This document shows positions 23,541 through 33,882 of a stretch of DNA of 64,000 bases, in pieces. Under the pieces are notes generated by a model that ran no database searches, was not told the DNA's origin, and worked only from the letters and a program-made list of their open reading frames with translations. The DNA is from Epiperipatus broadwayi (lineage: Eukaryota; Onychophora; Udeonychophora; Euonychophora; Peripatidae), in NCBI GenBank assembly GCA_028023455.1, contig JAQFVV010006453.1, positions 1,038,001-1,102,000 of the forward strand, given 5' to 3'. The translations under genes were made by a program, and so were the position numbers. Position 1 is the first letter of the stretch. The number at the start of each line of letters is the position of its first letter.

Positions 23541-23922
23541 CTTGTTTTTGTTTTTTATAAATGTACCTTTAAAGTTTTCTTGCAATGATATATATTGCAG
23601 AGACTTTGATTATGTGGTGATACTGAACTGAGATCAGACCCATATAAATATCTGGCTTGCTAGGCTGAGTTTGAAGACTTTCCCGGTCTGAAAAATTCAC
23701 GCTTGCAAACTGATAGAAATGTTTTGCATAAACACTTGAGAGTCAGTGTTTAGATCTAGTTTCTATACTCTATCCCTCACTGATGAGAGCAAACCAGCTT
23801 GAAATCAGCTGATTTGGGGTTGAGCAAATGAAAGAGGTAATTAATTCTGACTCTTTTTTCGTTTATGTAAACAAATTTTACACTTGTTTGGTGGTTTTGG
23901 TAAAACGCCATCTGTTGAACAT
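23541..23922 (+). mobile_element. Hammerhead repeat family 1, full plus-strand unit
   Basis: This unit lies in tandem with the preceding partial one. It runs from CTTGTTTTTGTTTTTTATAA through TTGCAATGATATATATTGCA (itself a small hairpin), CTGAACTGAGATCAGACCC, TTTCCCGGTCTGAAAAATTC and the ribozyme to ACGCCATCTGTTGAAC. It ends in an (AT)n run (23922-23938) that separates it from repeat family 2. There is no ORF. The distance between the two cleavage sites (after 23400 and after 23814) is 414 nt, the predicted RNA monomer. Confidence 0.8.
23770..23824 (+). ncRNA. Hammerhead ribozyme, family 1 copy C
   Basis: Stem I is CCCTCA (23774-23779) with TGGGGT, five pairs with one lost by a G-to-T change. 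The core is CTGATGA (23780-23786). Stem II is GAGC/GCTT with loop AAACCA. GAAA is followed by ATCAGCTGAT and the NUH triplet AUU. Predicted cleavage is after 23814. Confidence 0.8.
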
Positions 23923-24097
23923 ATATATATATATATATTGACATCATCAATGGATTTGGGCATTCCATCATCAGATTTTCAATGATATGGAAGGATGAAG
24001 AGTTGCAAGATAGAGTAGATTGAAACAAACCTATTCATTAAAGTTTGAAGATTTGTTATCTTAATATAAACTGAGCACTGATTATATATGTGTGTGA

Positions 24098-24165
24098 GAG
24101 ATGATGATCTGAACCAACTGATGAGAGCTGGTTCAGCATGAAATATGGATATTTGAGATCATTTA
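24098..24165 (+). ncRNA. Hammerhead-like ribozyme, family 2 copy 1
   Basis: The core CTGATGA (24118-24124) and GAAA (24140-24143) are intact. Stem II is GAGCTG/CAGCAT with one A-A mismatch. Stem I has CCAA next to the core and an outer helix GATGAT/ATCAT, leaving an internal loop of the kind that makes tertiary contacts. Stem III is short. Predicted cleavage is after the A at 24151. The consensus of all copies (stem II GTGCTG/CAGCAC) fits better than this single copy. Confidence 0.6.
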
Positions 24166-24572
24166 TCTTTTTCACATGTGAATAGTCATGTATATTACTT
24201 GTATCAGATAGATTGGATAGATAAAGAGTTTGAAAGTCTGGGTTCAAATCTCCTATAATTACATCTAAACTCCAAGTATATAAAGTATAACCTGTATTTA
24301 AATATTACAGATTCAAATTATTCTGTCTATCCCCTCTTCTGCATATTTAAAGGGACAAGATCCTATATATGAGGGATCAGAATAACTTCATGTCAACATT
24401 GTTCCTGACAATGACATTGGCATCATCAAAGGATTTTGGCATTTGATCATCAGATTTTAAATGGGATGAAAAGCTGAAGAGTTGGATGGTGGAGTAGAAT
24501 GAAACCTGTTTATTAAAATTTGAAGATTTGTTATTTTAATATAAACTAAGCACTGATTATATATGTATGTGG

Positions 24573-24640
24573 GAGATGATGATCTGGACCAACTTATGAA
24601 TGCTGGTCAGCATGAAATACATTTATTGAAGATGATTTGT
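24573..24640 (+). ncRNA. Hammerhead-like ribozyme, family 2 copy 2 (core mutated)
   Basis: The core reads CTTATGA (24593-24599), with the invariant G5 changed to T, so activity is unlikely. Stem II is ATGCTG/CAGCAT, and GAAA (24614-24617) is kept. Predicted cleavage position by alignment is after 24625. Confidence 0.5.
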
Positions 24641-24700
24641 CTGGTCATGGGTATTGGTTATATGAGATAGATTGGATAACTGAAGAGAACTTGAAAGTCT

Positions 24701-24713
24701 GGGTTCAAATCCC
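24701..24713 (+). promoter_or_regulatory. B-box-like pol III promoter element in family 2 unit
   Basis: GGGTTCAAATCCC matches the tRNA B-box consensus GGTTCRANYCC exactly. The aligned positions in the other two units (near 24240 and 25180) differ by one or two bases. A convincing A box was not identified. Confidence 0.4.
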
Positions 24714-25037
24714 TATAATTACATCTAAGCTCCAATGATGTAAATTATGCCTGTATTTAAATACTATAGATTCAGCCTATATTCTACCTATCCCTTGTCT
24801 GTGTATTTAAATGAACATGGTCCTATATATGAAGGGTCAGAATGACTTAAGTTCAACATGAGTATGACAATAATTTTGGCTTTATCAAGGGATTTGAGCC
24901 TTCAATCATCAGGTTTTCAATGATATGGAAGACTGAAGAGTTGAATGGTGGAGTAGATTGAAGCCTGTTCATTAAAGTTTGAAGATTTACTGTTTTAATA
25001 TAAACAGAGCACTGATTATATATACATATATACATGA

Positions 25038-25105
25038 GAGATGATTATCTGGATCAACTGATGAGTGATGGATAAGCATGAAATATGTATATTGGAGATC
25101 ATTTA
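25038..25105 (+). ncRNA. Hammerhead-like ribozyme, family 2 copy 3
   Basis: CTGATGA (25058-25064) and GAAA (25080-25083) are intact. Stem I pairs next to the core as TCAA/TTGG, with an outer GATGAT/ATCAT helix. Stem III is ATATGTAT. Stem II is weakened (GTG/CAT only). Predicted cleavage is after the A at 25091, giving monomers of 474 and 466 nt between the three sites. Confidence 0.55.
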
Positions 25106-25206
25106 TCCTTTTCACGTGTGTGGTCATGTGCAACAGTAGTATGAGATAGATTGGTTAGCTGAAGGGAGCTTGAAAGTTTGAGTTTAAATCCTCTATAATT
25201 AAATCA

Positions 25207-25210
<4 letters not shown>

Positions 25211-25249
<39 letters not shown>

Positions 25250-25250
25250 A
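25211..25250. repeat. (AT)n(GT)n microsatellite
   Basis: A short AT run is followed by about 14 GT units. Confidence 0.95.
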
Positions 25251-25894
25251 AATATTTTATCTGTAGTCATGACAGACTTAAAAGCAAATATGTCCATTCT
25301 AAATCCAAAAGAAAAAGATAAAAAAGACAAAATATAATAATGGACACTAGAGATAAGTTTTGTGGTGCCTACACAAACTAATCAGTATCTCCCAAATTCT
25401 TATATATTTGGAGCAAACTAAGTTCATTAATCCATTTATTTAAAATTTTATGATGTTCTCTTAATTTATTCTGCAGGAAACTTTTCTTTTTGAAATATTT
25501 TAGCACCCGTGTTTAATGATAGTTTCCTAATGTTTTCTATTTCCGACATTTCTTCCCAATAAAAACAATATATTAAACTTCCTTAGAATAACTTTGAAAT
25601 AATATTTATAACTTAGAGTGCGCTTCTTCTATGAAAATTATGTTCAAGTTCACCATACCCTTCTAGAAAATTTTATATAGTTAATTAGTTTTAAATGATC
25701 AATCTAATCAAAGTGTGATTTTATACTAGTGGACTCTATGTTGAAGAACATACTGATATAAAGTAATTTTATTCTATTTATAAAGCTATTAATGTTTATT
25801 TCTATTTTAATTATAAGTAAGGTTATGATAAATGTAATGTAACGACTTGAGAAATGTAATAATTGTTCATAATGAAATCGAAGTCAGAATTTAT
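25250..25894. other. AT-rich intergenic DNA, no gene seen
   Basis: Nothing supportable was found. Confidence 0.5.
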
Positions 25895-25909
25895 TATATA
25901 TTTGTAGTT

Positions 25910-26009
25910 TTTTTTTTTTTTTCATATTTCAAATGCGTTGACCGGGAAGCGAACCCGGCCAGCTGCTTGAAAGGCAGCTACGCTAACCACTAGGCCACCA
26001 ACGCTTGAC
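25910..26009 (-). mobile_element. tRNA-derived SINE (family S), best-preserved tRNA head
   Basis: On the minus strand the head folds as a complete tRNA cloverleaf: acceptor GCGTTGG/TCAACGC, anticodon stem GCTGC/GCAGC with loop CTTTCAA (anticodon TTC, tRNA-Glu type), and T arm CCGGGTTCGCTTCCCGG. It is followed by a short body and a poly-A tail (T run at 25908-25922 on the plus strand). A perfect 15-bp duplication TATATATTTGTAGTT flanks it (25895-25909 and 26010-26024). The duplication and tail show a retroposed SINE rather than a resident tRNA gene, although the head looks able to fold. Confidence 0.9.
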
Positions 26010-27304
26010 TATATATTTGTAGTTGATAGCTATTTTAAACTAGTATTTTTATATAGTAATTTTATTTTTGGCATTGCTTTATAACAAATCGAATGTGTTG
26101 CCTACAAACTTGCATTTTTGGTTTTGATTCCCTTCCTCTAAAAGTTCATTTAAGTCAAATTTAAAATAGTTAGAGTCGTAAATATTTTTTTTGAACAGAA
26201 TAATATATATATGTTTTAAAATCAAAACAATCATTTTAATCAATTCTTATTCCTTTACATCTATTTTATATACGGAGAAAAAAGTTTAATTCACTCCACT
26301 AAGCATAAATTACACATTTCTATCATCGATTATGTTATTAATACCCAGGTCATTGAGAGAAATAAATATATTATAATGGCTTTATACAAGAGTTTAGGTC
26401 AGAGAAGGAAGAAATTATTTAAACTGAATTAATTCAGTCAAGGAAGGATTGAATGGAGCGGAGAGTTCTACATTCAGACAGCTATAATATTTTGTGAAGT
26501 TTTAGTGGCCTGAAAAACAAATGTTTAAATTCCTTACATGGAATGCATGGAGAATTCTGGATATTATACACACAGAGCATAAATGTTTAAATTTAAATCA
26601 AACATATTTGTGAATTATATGACAATTCATATTTTTTTATAGTCAGAAATTTTATATTTTCTTATAAAAATAAATATAATTATATATTGTATTTCAGTGA
26701 AACAATATCGGGCGAATTGTTCTCTTTAAGTTCTCTGTAATGCCATCTCTCAATCAACACATGTATTATGTAGTAATATAGGTTATCTATTCATCACAAA
26801 ACTGTTAAATCATTAGTATGTCTAAATCATGAGTTGTAATATAATGTGTAGCTGTATATTTTATATCTTAGCTTGTGATTAAATTTATTTTTAAATTGAA
26901 CAAAACTATTATTGAAATATTTAAAATGATTCTAATGATGTGTAAAAATAAATCATAAATTACATGAATGTTTTCAAGTGGTTTGAAAATTTTCATGATA
27001 AAGGAGAGAATTAAAAATGATTTACTAAGATACAAAACACTGTCATATTTCATGTCATAATGTGATCCAAACATACATGCACATTAAAATTTTTATGGTT
27101 AATAATTAAACTATATCATTATCTATGGTGAATAATTAAATTATATCTTTATCTAACACACTGTTTGATTCAGATGTAGTACTTTAGGCCATTTGGAGTA
27201 AGCACAATTCTTCTTTTAACTGGGACATAATGTCAATGCATAAATGATTCAAGACTTGAAATGACATCACATGACCACCATTTCTTGTGCTTGTGTATAA
27301 CTGT

Positions 27305-27664
27305 TTTAAAACAGGCACAACTCACTATACGTATTGCCACACACAGCAAGGTAGAGTAATCAATGGATGCCAGAAGGCTTGTGCATAAAATCCCTATCTA
27401 GTGCTTACTCATCCAATATCCCCAGACTAGTTTTTGGCTTGTGGCCTTTGTCAGTGAGGAGCCTTGGATCCTCTGATCTAGGTGCAGTGCTCTCAGATCC
27501 AAGGCTCCACCCTGACAAAGGCCACAAGCCAGAAACTAGTCTGGGGATATTGGATGAGTAGGCACTAGATAGGGATTTTATGCACAAGCCTTCTGGCATC
27601 CTTTGATTACTCTAGCTTGCTGTGTGTGGCAATACGTATAGTGAGTTTTGCCTGTTTTAAGACT
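27305..27664. mobile_element. Foldback element with about 165-bp arms
   Basis: The left arm (27305-27468) and right arm (27497-27664) are nearly perfect inverted copies, including CACTATACGTATTGCCACAC, ATGCCAGAAGGCTTGTGCAT, CCCCAGACTAGTTT and GGAGCCTTGGATC. The spacer is about 28 nt. Matching 64-residue ORFs on opposite strands are simply the two arms read in the same sense and are not genes. No duplication was seen at the edges. Confidence 0.85.
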
Positions 27665-28247
27665 GGAAATGACATGGCTGGTTTATAATACAGGGACTTT
27701 TGCCTTCAATTCTGTTCTCCCATTGCACTAAGATTTGGTGTGATATTGCTATTGATCAAGTTAAGAAAAAAAGTTACAACTTAAAGCAATATATTCATCA
27801 AATGCATAACAACTATATGATTAAAATTGAAAGTGTAAAAGAAAAGTATATAGCATTGATACTCTAGTCTTGGGAAAATAAAGCAATTGAATAATCAAGT
27901 ATTTATGAATGCAGTGTCTTTTTTTAATCACCTAAGCATTTTCAAAAAACTGAAATTATACATATGGACCTTACTTGATAAAAATCATAGAATTGAAATG
28001 GATAAATATAATCAAATGATTAATCCTTCAGAAGACCATGTGATATTTGAGCACCAGAAGTAGCAGAACAAACTTCAACTCAAAACTCTTTAACTCTTCA
28101 GTCTATCACTAGATCATATTACAGTCGCACAGAGATATAAAACTTCTATATTAATAGTTAAAAACATAGTAAGGAAAATGTTACACAACAAATCATAAAT
28201 CTTCAAGTGTAAACTTTGGACAAAATTTAAAAAAGAATAAACAAGTA

Positions 28248-28345
28248 GTCAAGTGTTGGTGGTCAAGAGGTCAGCACAGCTGTGTTACAAGTGGTGTCCC
28301 AGGTTAGTGGGTTTGCTTCCCGGCCAATGCTATGATACATGAGAA
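28248..28345 (+). mobile_element. tRNA-derived SINE (family S)
   Basis: The copy starts GTCAAGTGTTGGTGGTCAAG (A-box region) and has a T-arm-like GTGGGTTTGCTTCCCGGCC. It ends CAATGCTATGATACATGAG with an A-rich tail. A direct repeat AAAAAAGAATAAACAAGTA (28229-28247 and 28346-28364) flanks it. Confidence 0.9.
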
Positions 28346-28369
28346 AAAAAAGAATAAACAAGTAAGATT

Positions 28370-29540
28370 TAATGTATTTTAAAAAATAAGGCTATTGTTG
28401 CCCCAAAAATGCTATGATAAATTCGTACAAGATTTCAAATGTAGTGGTAACAACCAGATAAGTTATGATTGGGCATAAAAAAAAATTAAATATATATTTG
28501 AAAAAACGTCTGGCTAAGATGGAATAATGAATAAAATCAAACTGGATATTAAAATATATAGTAATAATTATAATGAAAAGAGAAGTATCAAAATTGATAA
28601 TGATACAAATATTTTAAGCAAACTGAATAGAAAATGGCAAAAAGCATCCAGAAAAAGTAATGTGATATGTACGGAAACATTGAAAATGGTAACAAACTTC
28701 AAAAAAATAAAAATGTTCATTTTTCAAAGTTTTCATAAAGCTTAAGAGTTTTAGACTTTAATGAGTTTATTGAAATAAATAAATACTAAAATGGCTTTAT
28801 TAATTTGGATTTTTTAAAAAATTTACATCCCATAAATGGCAGAACTAGAATCAGCCTGAAACCTGTACACACTATAGAATCTGATAGTCTATCACATTAT
28901 AAAACCACACGTGACAAGTTTGTTGAAGGATATTAATAGATAAGTTGTTTATTTAGAATATAGTTTTCAAATTATCAAAGCTTTGCTCATAATTATTTTA
29001 AAAGCATGATTTAGATAACAAATACCACATCAAGTAGAATAATTAATAATATAATAGAATGGATATCTCTTTTTTTCATTTTATTTAATTTTAATAATAA
29101 TAATTTATATAAATTTAAATCACCATTACACAGGTAAAGCAGTTAATATAGACAATGTTTTTACATATTACCCATACCAACAGTCAATACAACATTGTTT
29201 ATAAATACACAAACCACAGCCTCCTATCCAGATTTTTGCACTTATTCCACAATGGCTAGAAGCAAAATACCTCTTCTGTGGATACTTCTATTTATACCGG
29301 GGATAAATCTCTGGATCCCATCCAGCCAATTTCATTAAAATATTCACAAAAATTGCATGCTTGATTGAACAGTTAGCTCAAATAAACAAGAAACTTAACT
29401 TAGGCTATCAGATAATGCATATTTAAACGACAACAATATAGTGAACAAAACTTTCTCTTAATTAAATGTTAAATGGTGAAGTATGGAAAGAGAATTTAAG
29501 CCAATTAACAATTCAAAACAATATATTTATTTGTAAATAA
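28370..29540. other. AT-rich intergenic DNA, no gene seen
   Basis: No supportable feature. The 72-residue ORF near 28.53 kb is Lys/Asn-rich low-complexity sequence typical of random AT-rich DNA. Confidence 0.5.
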
Positions 29541-29551
29541 TAATATAAAAA

Positions 29552-29815
29552 GGGGGGGGGGGGGGGGGCCTTCGCTTTGGGTCGGAAAATGGGGTGGGGG
29601 CCCTCTTTTTCTATAGTTCTGGTGGTTTTAGATTGGAGTCCCCTGTTGATTTTCCTCTGTTGGTTTCTGTAGCTGTTAGCTCTGTTTGAAGTGTTTGCTT
29701 TCCGTATTCAATATTTCTGTTCAAAATTTTTTTTTTTTTTTTTTTTTTTGTTTTTTTTTAGGGGTTTTTTTTTGGTGTTTTTTGGTTGTTTTGGGTTTTT
29801 TGTTTTGGGGTTGTA
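29552..29815. repeat. Poly-G run and G/T-only low-complexity island
   Basis: A run of 17 G (29552-29568) is followed by sequence strongly biased to G and T on this strand, including a T run of more than 20 at about 29728-29750 and GGTTTTTTGG-type stretches to 29815. The composition is unlike anything else in the window. It may be a true purine/pyrimidine-skewed repeat or an assembly or sequencing artefact. Confidence 0.7.
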
Positions 29816-29819
29816 AAAA

Positions 29820-31185
29820 TAAAATTAAACAAAACTAATTAGAGTTATTTAGTATAGTTAAGTCTACTTTAACTAGGTTGTAAGAATTTATCATTTCTAA
29901 TTTTACAAAAATTTATTAAGACAATAAAATCTTATCCTTGTATATCATTTTATATCTAGACATTGAATAATTTTTGTATATTGACCTATATTTTGTGATA
30001 GTTTTCTGAAGTGATTAATCCAGTCTTCTTGACAGTTGATATAGTTTGTGGCTGGCATTTTTGAACAGGTTTCCTGATTTCTTTTAATGACCTCTCTTCT
30101 TTCTGGATCAGCATATGGCCTTGTTCAGTAGTAGTCTTCATTAATATTGGGCACGTCAAGAATATTTGTCACATTGCAAGCTATCTAATGTCTAGAAACT
30201 GAGTGATGAAAACAAATAAACATCCCATTGTGAATTTAGCACAGCATGGTGATATTAGGGATCCATATAAATAGTTATACATTGCTGAAGTATGAACTAG
30301 ACATTGGTGATATCTCAGCTAAATTATTATAACTGGCAACAACTGAATACAATTAACAAGATAAGAATCAAAAGTATCAGTAGAATAAACAGCATCATAA
30401 TAACAGTAGAAGACCAGTTGAATGAATATCATCATAATAATTCTAATGAAAATTTAGCAGCTTTTATACCATTGACAAACTATTGTCTGAGGTCACCTAC
30501 ATCATTAATCAGTTTTTCAATATCTTATAATTAGTTAATCTTTTCTAATATCTATTTGTTTAATTACAAAATTTATTTTAATATTCATTATCTAATTAGT
30601 TGAATAGATTACCAATTTTCAGTAATAATCCTTTCTTGATTAGACAATTTACAAAATTATTTTGATCTTTGATTAGATCATAATTTTTTCTAATTAAATA
30701 ATTTTAAACAATAATTCTCTACAATTATTTACATTACAATTCTCTTTTTTCTTCTTTTATTTCTTTCCAATTCATATTTTAGTTCAAATAATTTCACTAA
30801 CTTTATAATCTTCAAGTATCTTTACAATTTAGAGTTATAATTTAGTTTTTTTTGTTTTCACTATATCTCATAACATTTTGATTTTTTCTTTTAGTTAAGA
30901 GAAGGTAAACACATCGTAATTCTAATTAAAATTTTTACTTTATACTTTAATTATATTTTTCCTCTTTTATTTTTATTATTATTTTAAATTGAGATTAGGA
31001 TACAAAGTTTTATTTTCCTTGTGTTTACTTTTTAGTCAACTATTGATCTATTTTAAATTCTCTTTATTATATTTATTAAACTGACAGCATTTTTCATTAA
31101 TTAAAAAAATTACCTTTTGTTTTCTAAATATTATTAACATACAAACATACAATATCTCATGGAACACATGTATTTACATATCTGT
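29820..31185. other. AT-rich intergenic DNA, no gene seen
   Basis: No feature could be supported. Short ORFs here are low complexity. Confidence 0.5.
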
Positions 31186-31186
31186 T

Positions 31187-31189
<3 letters not shown>

Positions 31190-31230
<41 letters not shown>
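31190..31230. repeat. (AT)n microsatellite
   Basis: Pure alternating run. A nearby inverted pair (TCTTAAGGATATATATAT and ATATATATTCTTTAAGA, 31252-31285) forms a small hairpin. Confidence 0.9.
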
Positions 31231-31234
<4 letters not shown>

Positions 31235-32145
31235 CACACACAAAATGTTCTTATCTTAAGGATATATATATATATTCTTTAAGATAAAAACATTTTATAC
31301 TAGCCCTAAACATATATTTTTTAAGCTCAACATTTGACTTAATGTTAAACCTTTATTCTATATCAAAATTCAATAAATTGGATTTAATTTGATAGCAATT
31401 TAAGTTTACAAATGAAATACATTCCAAAAATCATATTTGACTTTTGAAAATTATAAAAATAATAATAAATTGAGTATACAATGAAATCATTTTTTCCCCT
31501 CATTAGATAATATACTGGACTGAATCCAAGCTAGAAAAATCTTTATTGAATAAAATCTATGTTTAAATCAGTAAGAAATAAATAAAAAAATAAATGTGAA
31601 ACTATCAAAAATTTATTAAATTACCTTTTAAATTTTTATTTATAAATTTTAAAATATTTCAAAAGTTTCTAGTAATATCATCATAAATGCATTCTTATCT
31701 CTTTTAAAAGGAGCGACTATGTAACAAGCATTATTTTCTTTGTTTAAAATGTAGTCAAATTTATTAACTTCTAATTTTAAGAATAAAACATATACAAATA
31801 AAATAAATGTGTAAACATATAAATAATGTAAATAATTCAACTTGATCAATTAAGGGGCTGATCATGGATTATGCATAGGAATTTATAATTTCATTTAAAA
31901 AATTGTATTTTATGCATCCACACTTTTATTTTATATTTTTCATATCTCAAAAATTTTACTTTATATACTTTATATATATATAATATTATAAATCGATGTC
32001 TGTATTTCTTTAAAATAATATATGCAAATTTAAAAATAAATATTTAAAAATACAGTATTTAAAAGCTTATAAAAATATATGTATAGCATTCACTTAGGAG
32101 CGCTTTCAACTAACTTGTAGCTTTGTCAACGATCACGTTAAAATG

Positions 32146-32560
32146 TCAACTTTCCCATAATTCTGTGATCTTAATGTTTGCTGCTTGCCTATTAACCAAA
32201 TGTTGCTTGCATTTACATATCAACATCGCCTCTTTAATTTTCCTTTTATGATTATTTCTTTCAGTTTCCAATATTTTTATGTTGTTATAATTAAAATTGA
32301 AACCATATATACATGATTTATTATGGTCATAAAAGACAGAAGCTGATAAATTATCATTATTTTTAAAATTTTGTTTTGTATTTTGAACCCTTTTAAATAA
32401 CAATAAGTGTTCCTTTGTTCTTTTTTCCAATGTGCACCTCAATTCACCTATATATCCACGGCCACACCCACATGTCCATTTGTAAATTATACAATTTTTA
32501 TTTATAAATAAAGTTTTATCCTTTGAATTGTTTATTAATTTATTTAATGTAGGTGGTGCA
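32146..32560 (-). pseudogene. PLE copy A, GIY-YIG endonuclease domain
   Basis: Downstream of the RT the minus strand encodes IIYKWTCGCGRGYIGE, a GIY-YIG core in which the first signature is IIY and the second is GYIG. RTLEKRTKEH-like residues follow, then the C-terminal part with a conserved His (FYDHNKSCIYGFNFN), Glu (ILETERN) and the terminal KCKQHLVNRQAA. GIY-YIG nucleases nick target DNA for PLE retrotransposition. The domain is separated from the RT frame by a stop at 32641, so the protein is interrupted. Only the last 98 residues (32442-32146) have their own start-like codon. It reads to its natural end at TELWES. Confidence 0.8.
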
Positions 32561-32640
32561 TCAAATGCAATATCACATATTCCTTTATAAATTTTCTTAA
32601 TAAAACTTGCCTGTTGATTTGAAATATATGATATTGATAT

Positions 32641-33882
32641 CTACAATTTTTTATCAGAAGAATTAACACTATTATTATTTTTATATTTATAAGTAAAATT
32701 TTTAATAGTATAATAAACAGACTCATAATTGTAGCCAATGTTTAACAATTCATTATAATAAGTTTCAATATTTTTAGTTTTATCTGATGCATATTTACAA
32801 AGGTTATCATTTCTAAACAAAAAAGATTTCAAACCTGCCATTTTATGTAACATTGGTACTTTTGATTCATATGGAATATATCCTCTTTTTGCTATTGGTT
32901 TAAGAGTCATATAGTAATCCAGTTTATCCTTGTTTCTGGTTATCTTGAGATCTAAAAATTGTATACTCATTAAATTTTCATCTGTTTTAATACACTTTAA
33001 GCCCTTTATATTATTTAATTCCTTGAACAAATCATTAATAGCATTTGGCTTTCCACAAACAAAAACATCATCAACATATCGATTGTATAAAATAATATCT
33101 TTCTGATAATGATCCTTTTTTAAAATATTTTCTTCATATGTAGATATAACAAAATTACATATCTGGGCAACTGTAAGAAGTCCCATAGGCCACCCATTAT
33201 CCATTTTATAAAATTCGTGCTTAAAAATTGCATAAATGTTACTATCAATCAAGTTTAATGTTTCAATAATAAATTTTATTATTTTAACGTTAACATTTTT
33301 TAATTTCAATGCATTCTTAATTATTTCAATAGAAGTTATTCTGTCAATTGATCTGTACATTTCACTGATATCAAAGGTACAAATTATATCATAATTATCA
33401 ATAACAACATTATTAATTTTACCAACGAAATCAAATGATGAACGTATTGTATACATACCAAAACCAAGAATTTCTTGTAACATTTTCTCAATTAATTTAC
33501 ATGTTTTATAATAGAAAGCACCCCCAAAATCAATCATTAAACGTGGTTCTTTTTCTTTATGCAATTTTATATTTGAAAATATTCTAGGACATACTGCAGC
33601 CGAGGGATAAATTCTATAATAAGTAATTACATTATTTTTGGCTTTTTTAAAAATGTTATTCACAAATTGAAAATGTAAACTTTCAATATTTACTTTATTA
33701 ACCTTTATAAAATTAAGAATACTCATTTGAGTAATGACTTTATTTTCATAATCCAATTTTAGTAACAAGCACAGCTGTAAGCCTTTATCCTCTTTTATAC
33801 AAACAAGATTATTTTCAGATGTAAATTTTCTAAATTTAGAAATTTGTTTGTTCCAATTATTATTTATATATTGCAAATCCAA
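32641..33882 (-). pseudogene. PLE copy A, reverse transcriptase domain
   Basis: This 413-residue open segment is the RT of a Penelope-like element. Visible motifs in order are KEDKG (about 30-34), CPRIFSNIKLHK (98-109), motif A TFDISEMYRSI with Asp171, motif B-like GWPMG (230-234), the catalytic YVDDVF (269-274, Asp271/272), and the FLDLKI and HKMAGLKSFLFRN segments before the endonuclease. The catalytic residues are intact. The segment is open at its start only because of a small indel relative to copy B: the true frame continues upstream into the 164-residue ORF. It ends in a TAG where copy B has TGG. So the gene is interrupted on both sides. PLE proteins are usually one polypeptide of RT followed by GIY-YIG, acting in cDNA synthesis at a nicked target. 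Confidence 0.9.

Larger units (their letters stand above)
23939..25210 (+). mobile_element. Three tandem units of hammerhead repeat family 2
   Basis: Three head-to-tail units of about 465-475 bp share TCATCAGRTTTTMAATGRKA, GAGTTGAATGGTGGAGTAGA-like, CATTAAAGTTTGAAGATTT, ARCACTGATTATATAT, the hammerhead segment, and GGGTTCAAATC followed by CTATAATTA. The first unit starts after the (AT)n at 23922-23938. The third ends at a (GT)n run near 25210. No ORF is conserved; the short minus-strand ORFs here are incidental. The units are moderately diverged from one another, more than the family-1 copies next door. Confidence 0.85.

Noticed and set aside
22063-25210. CRISPR-like array, because of regularly spaced repeats
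   Set aside because: Unit length is 400-475 bp, copies diverge and invert, and the sequence is clearly eukaryotic.
25925-26004. Functional tRNA-Glu gene
   Set aside because: Poly-A tail and perfect 15-bp duplication show a retroposed SINE; kept only as a note in that entry.
27367-27599. Matching 64-residue ORFs on both strands as a duplicated gene
   Set aside because: They are the two arms of a palindrome; nothing suggests a protein.
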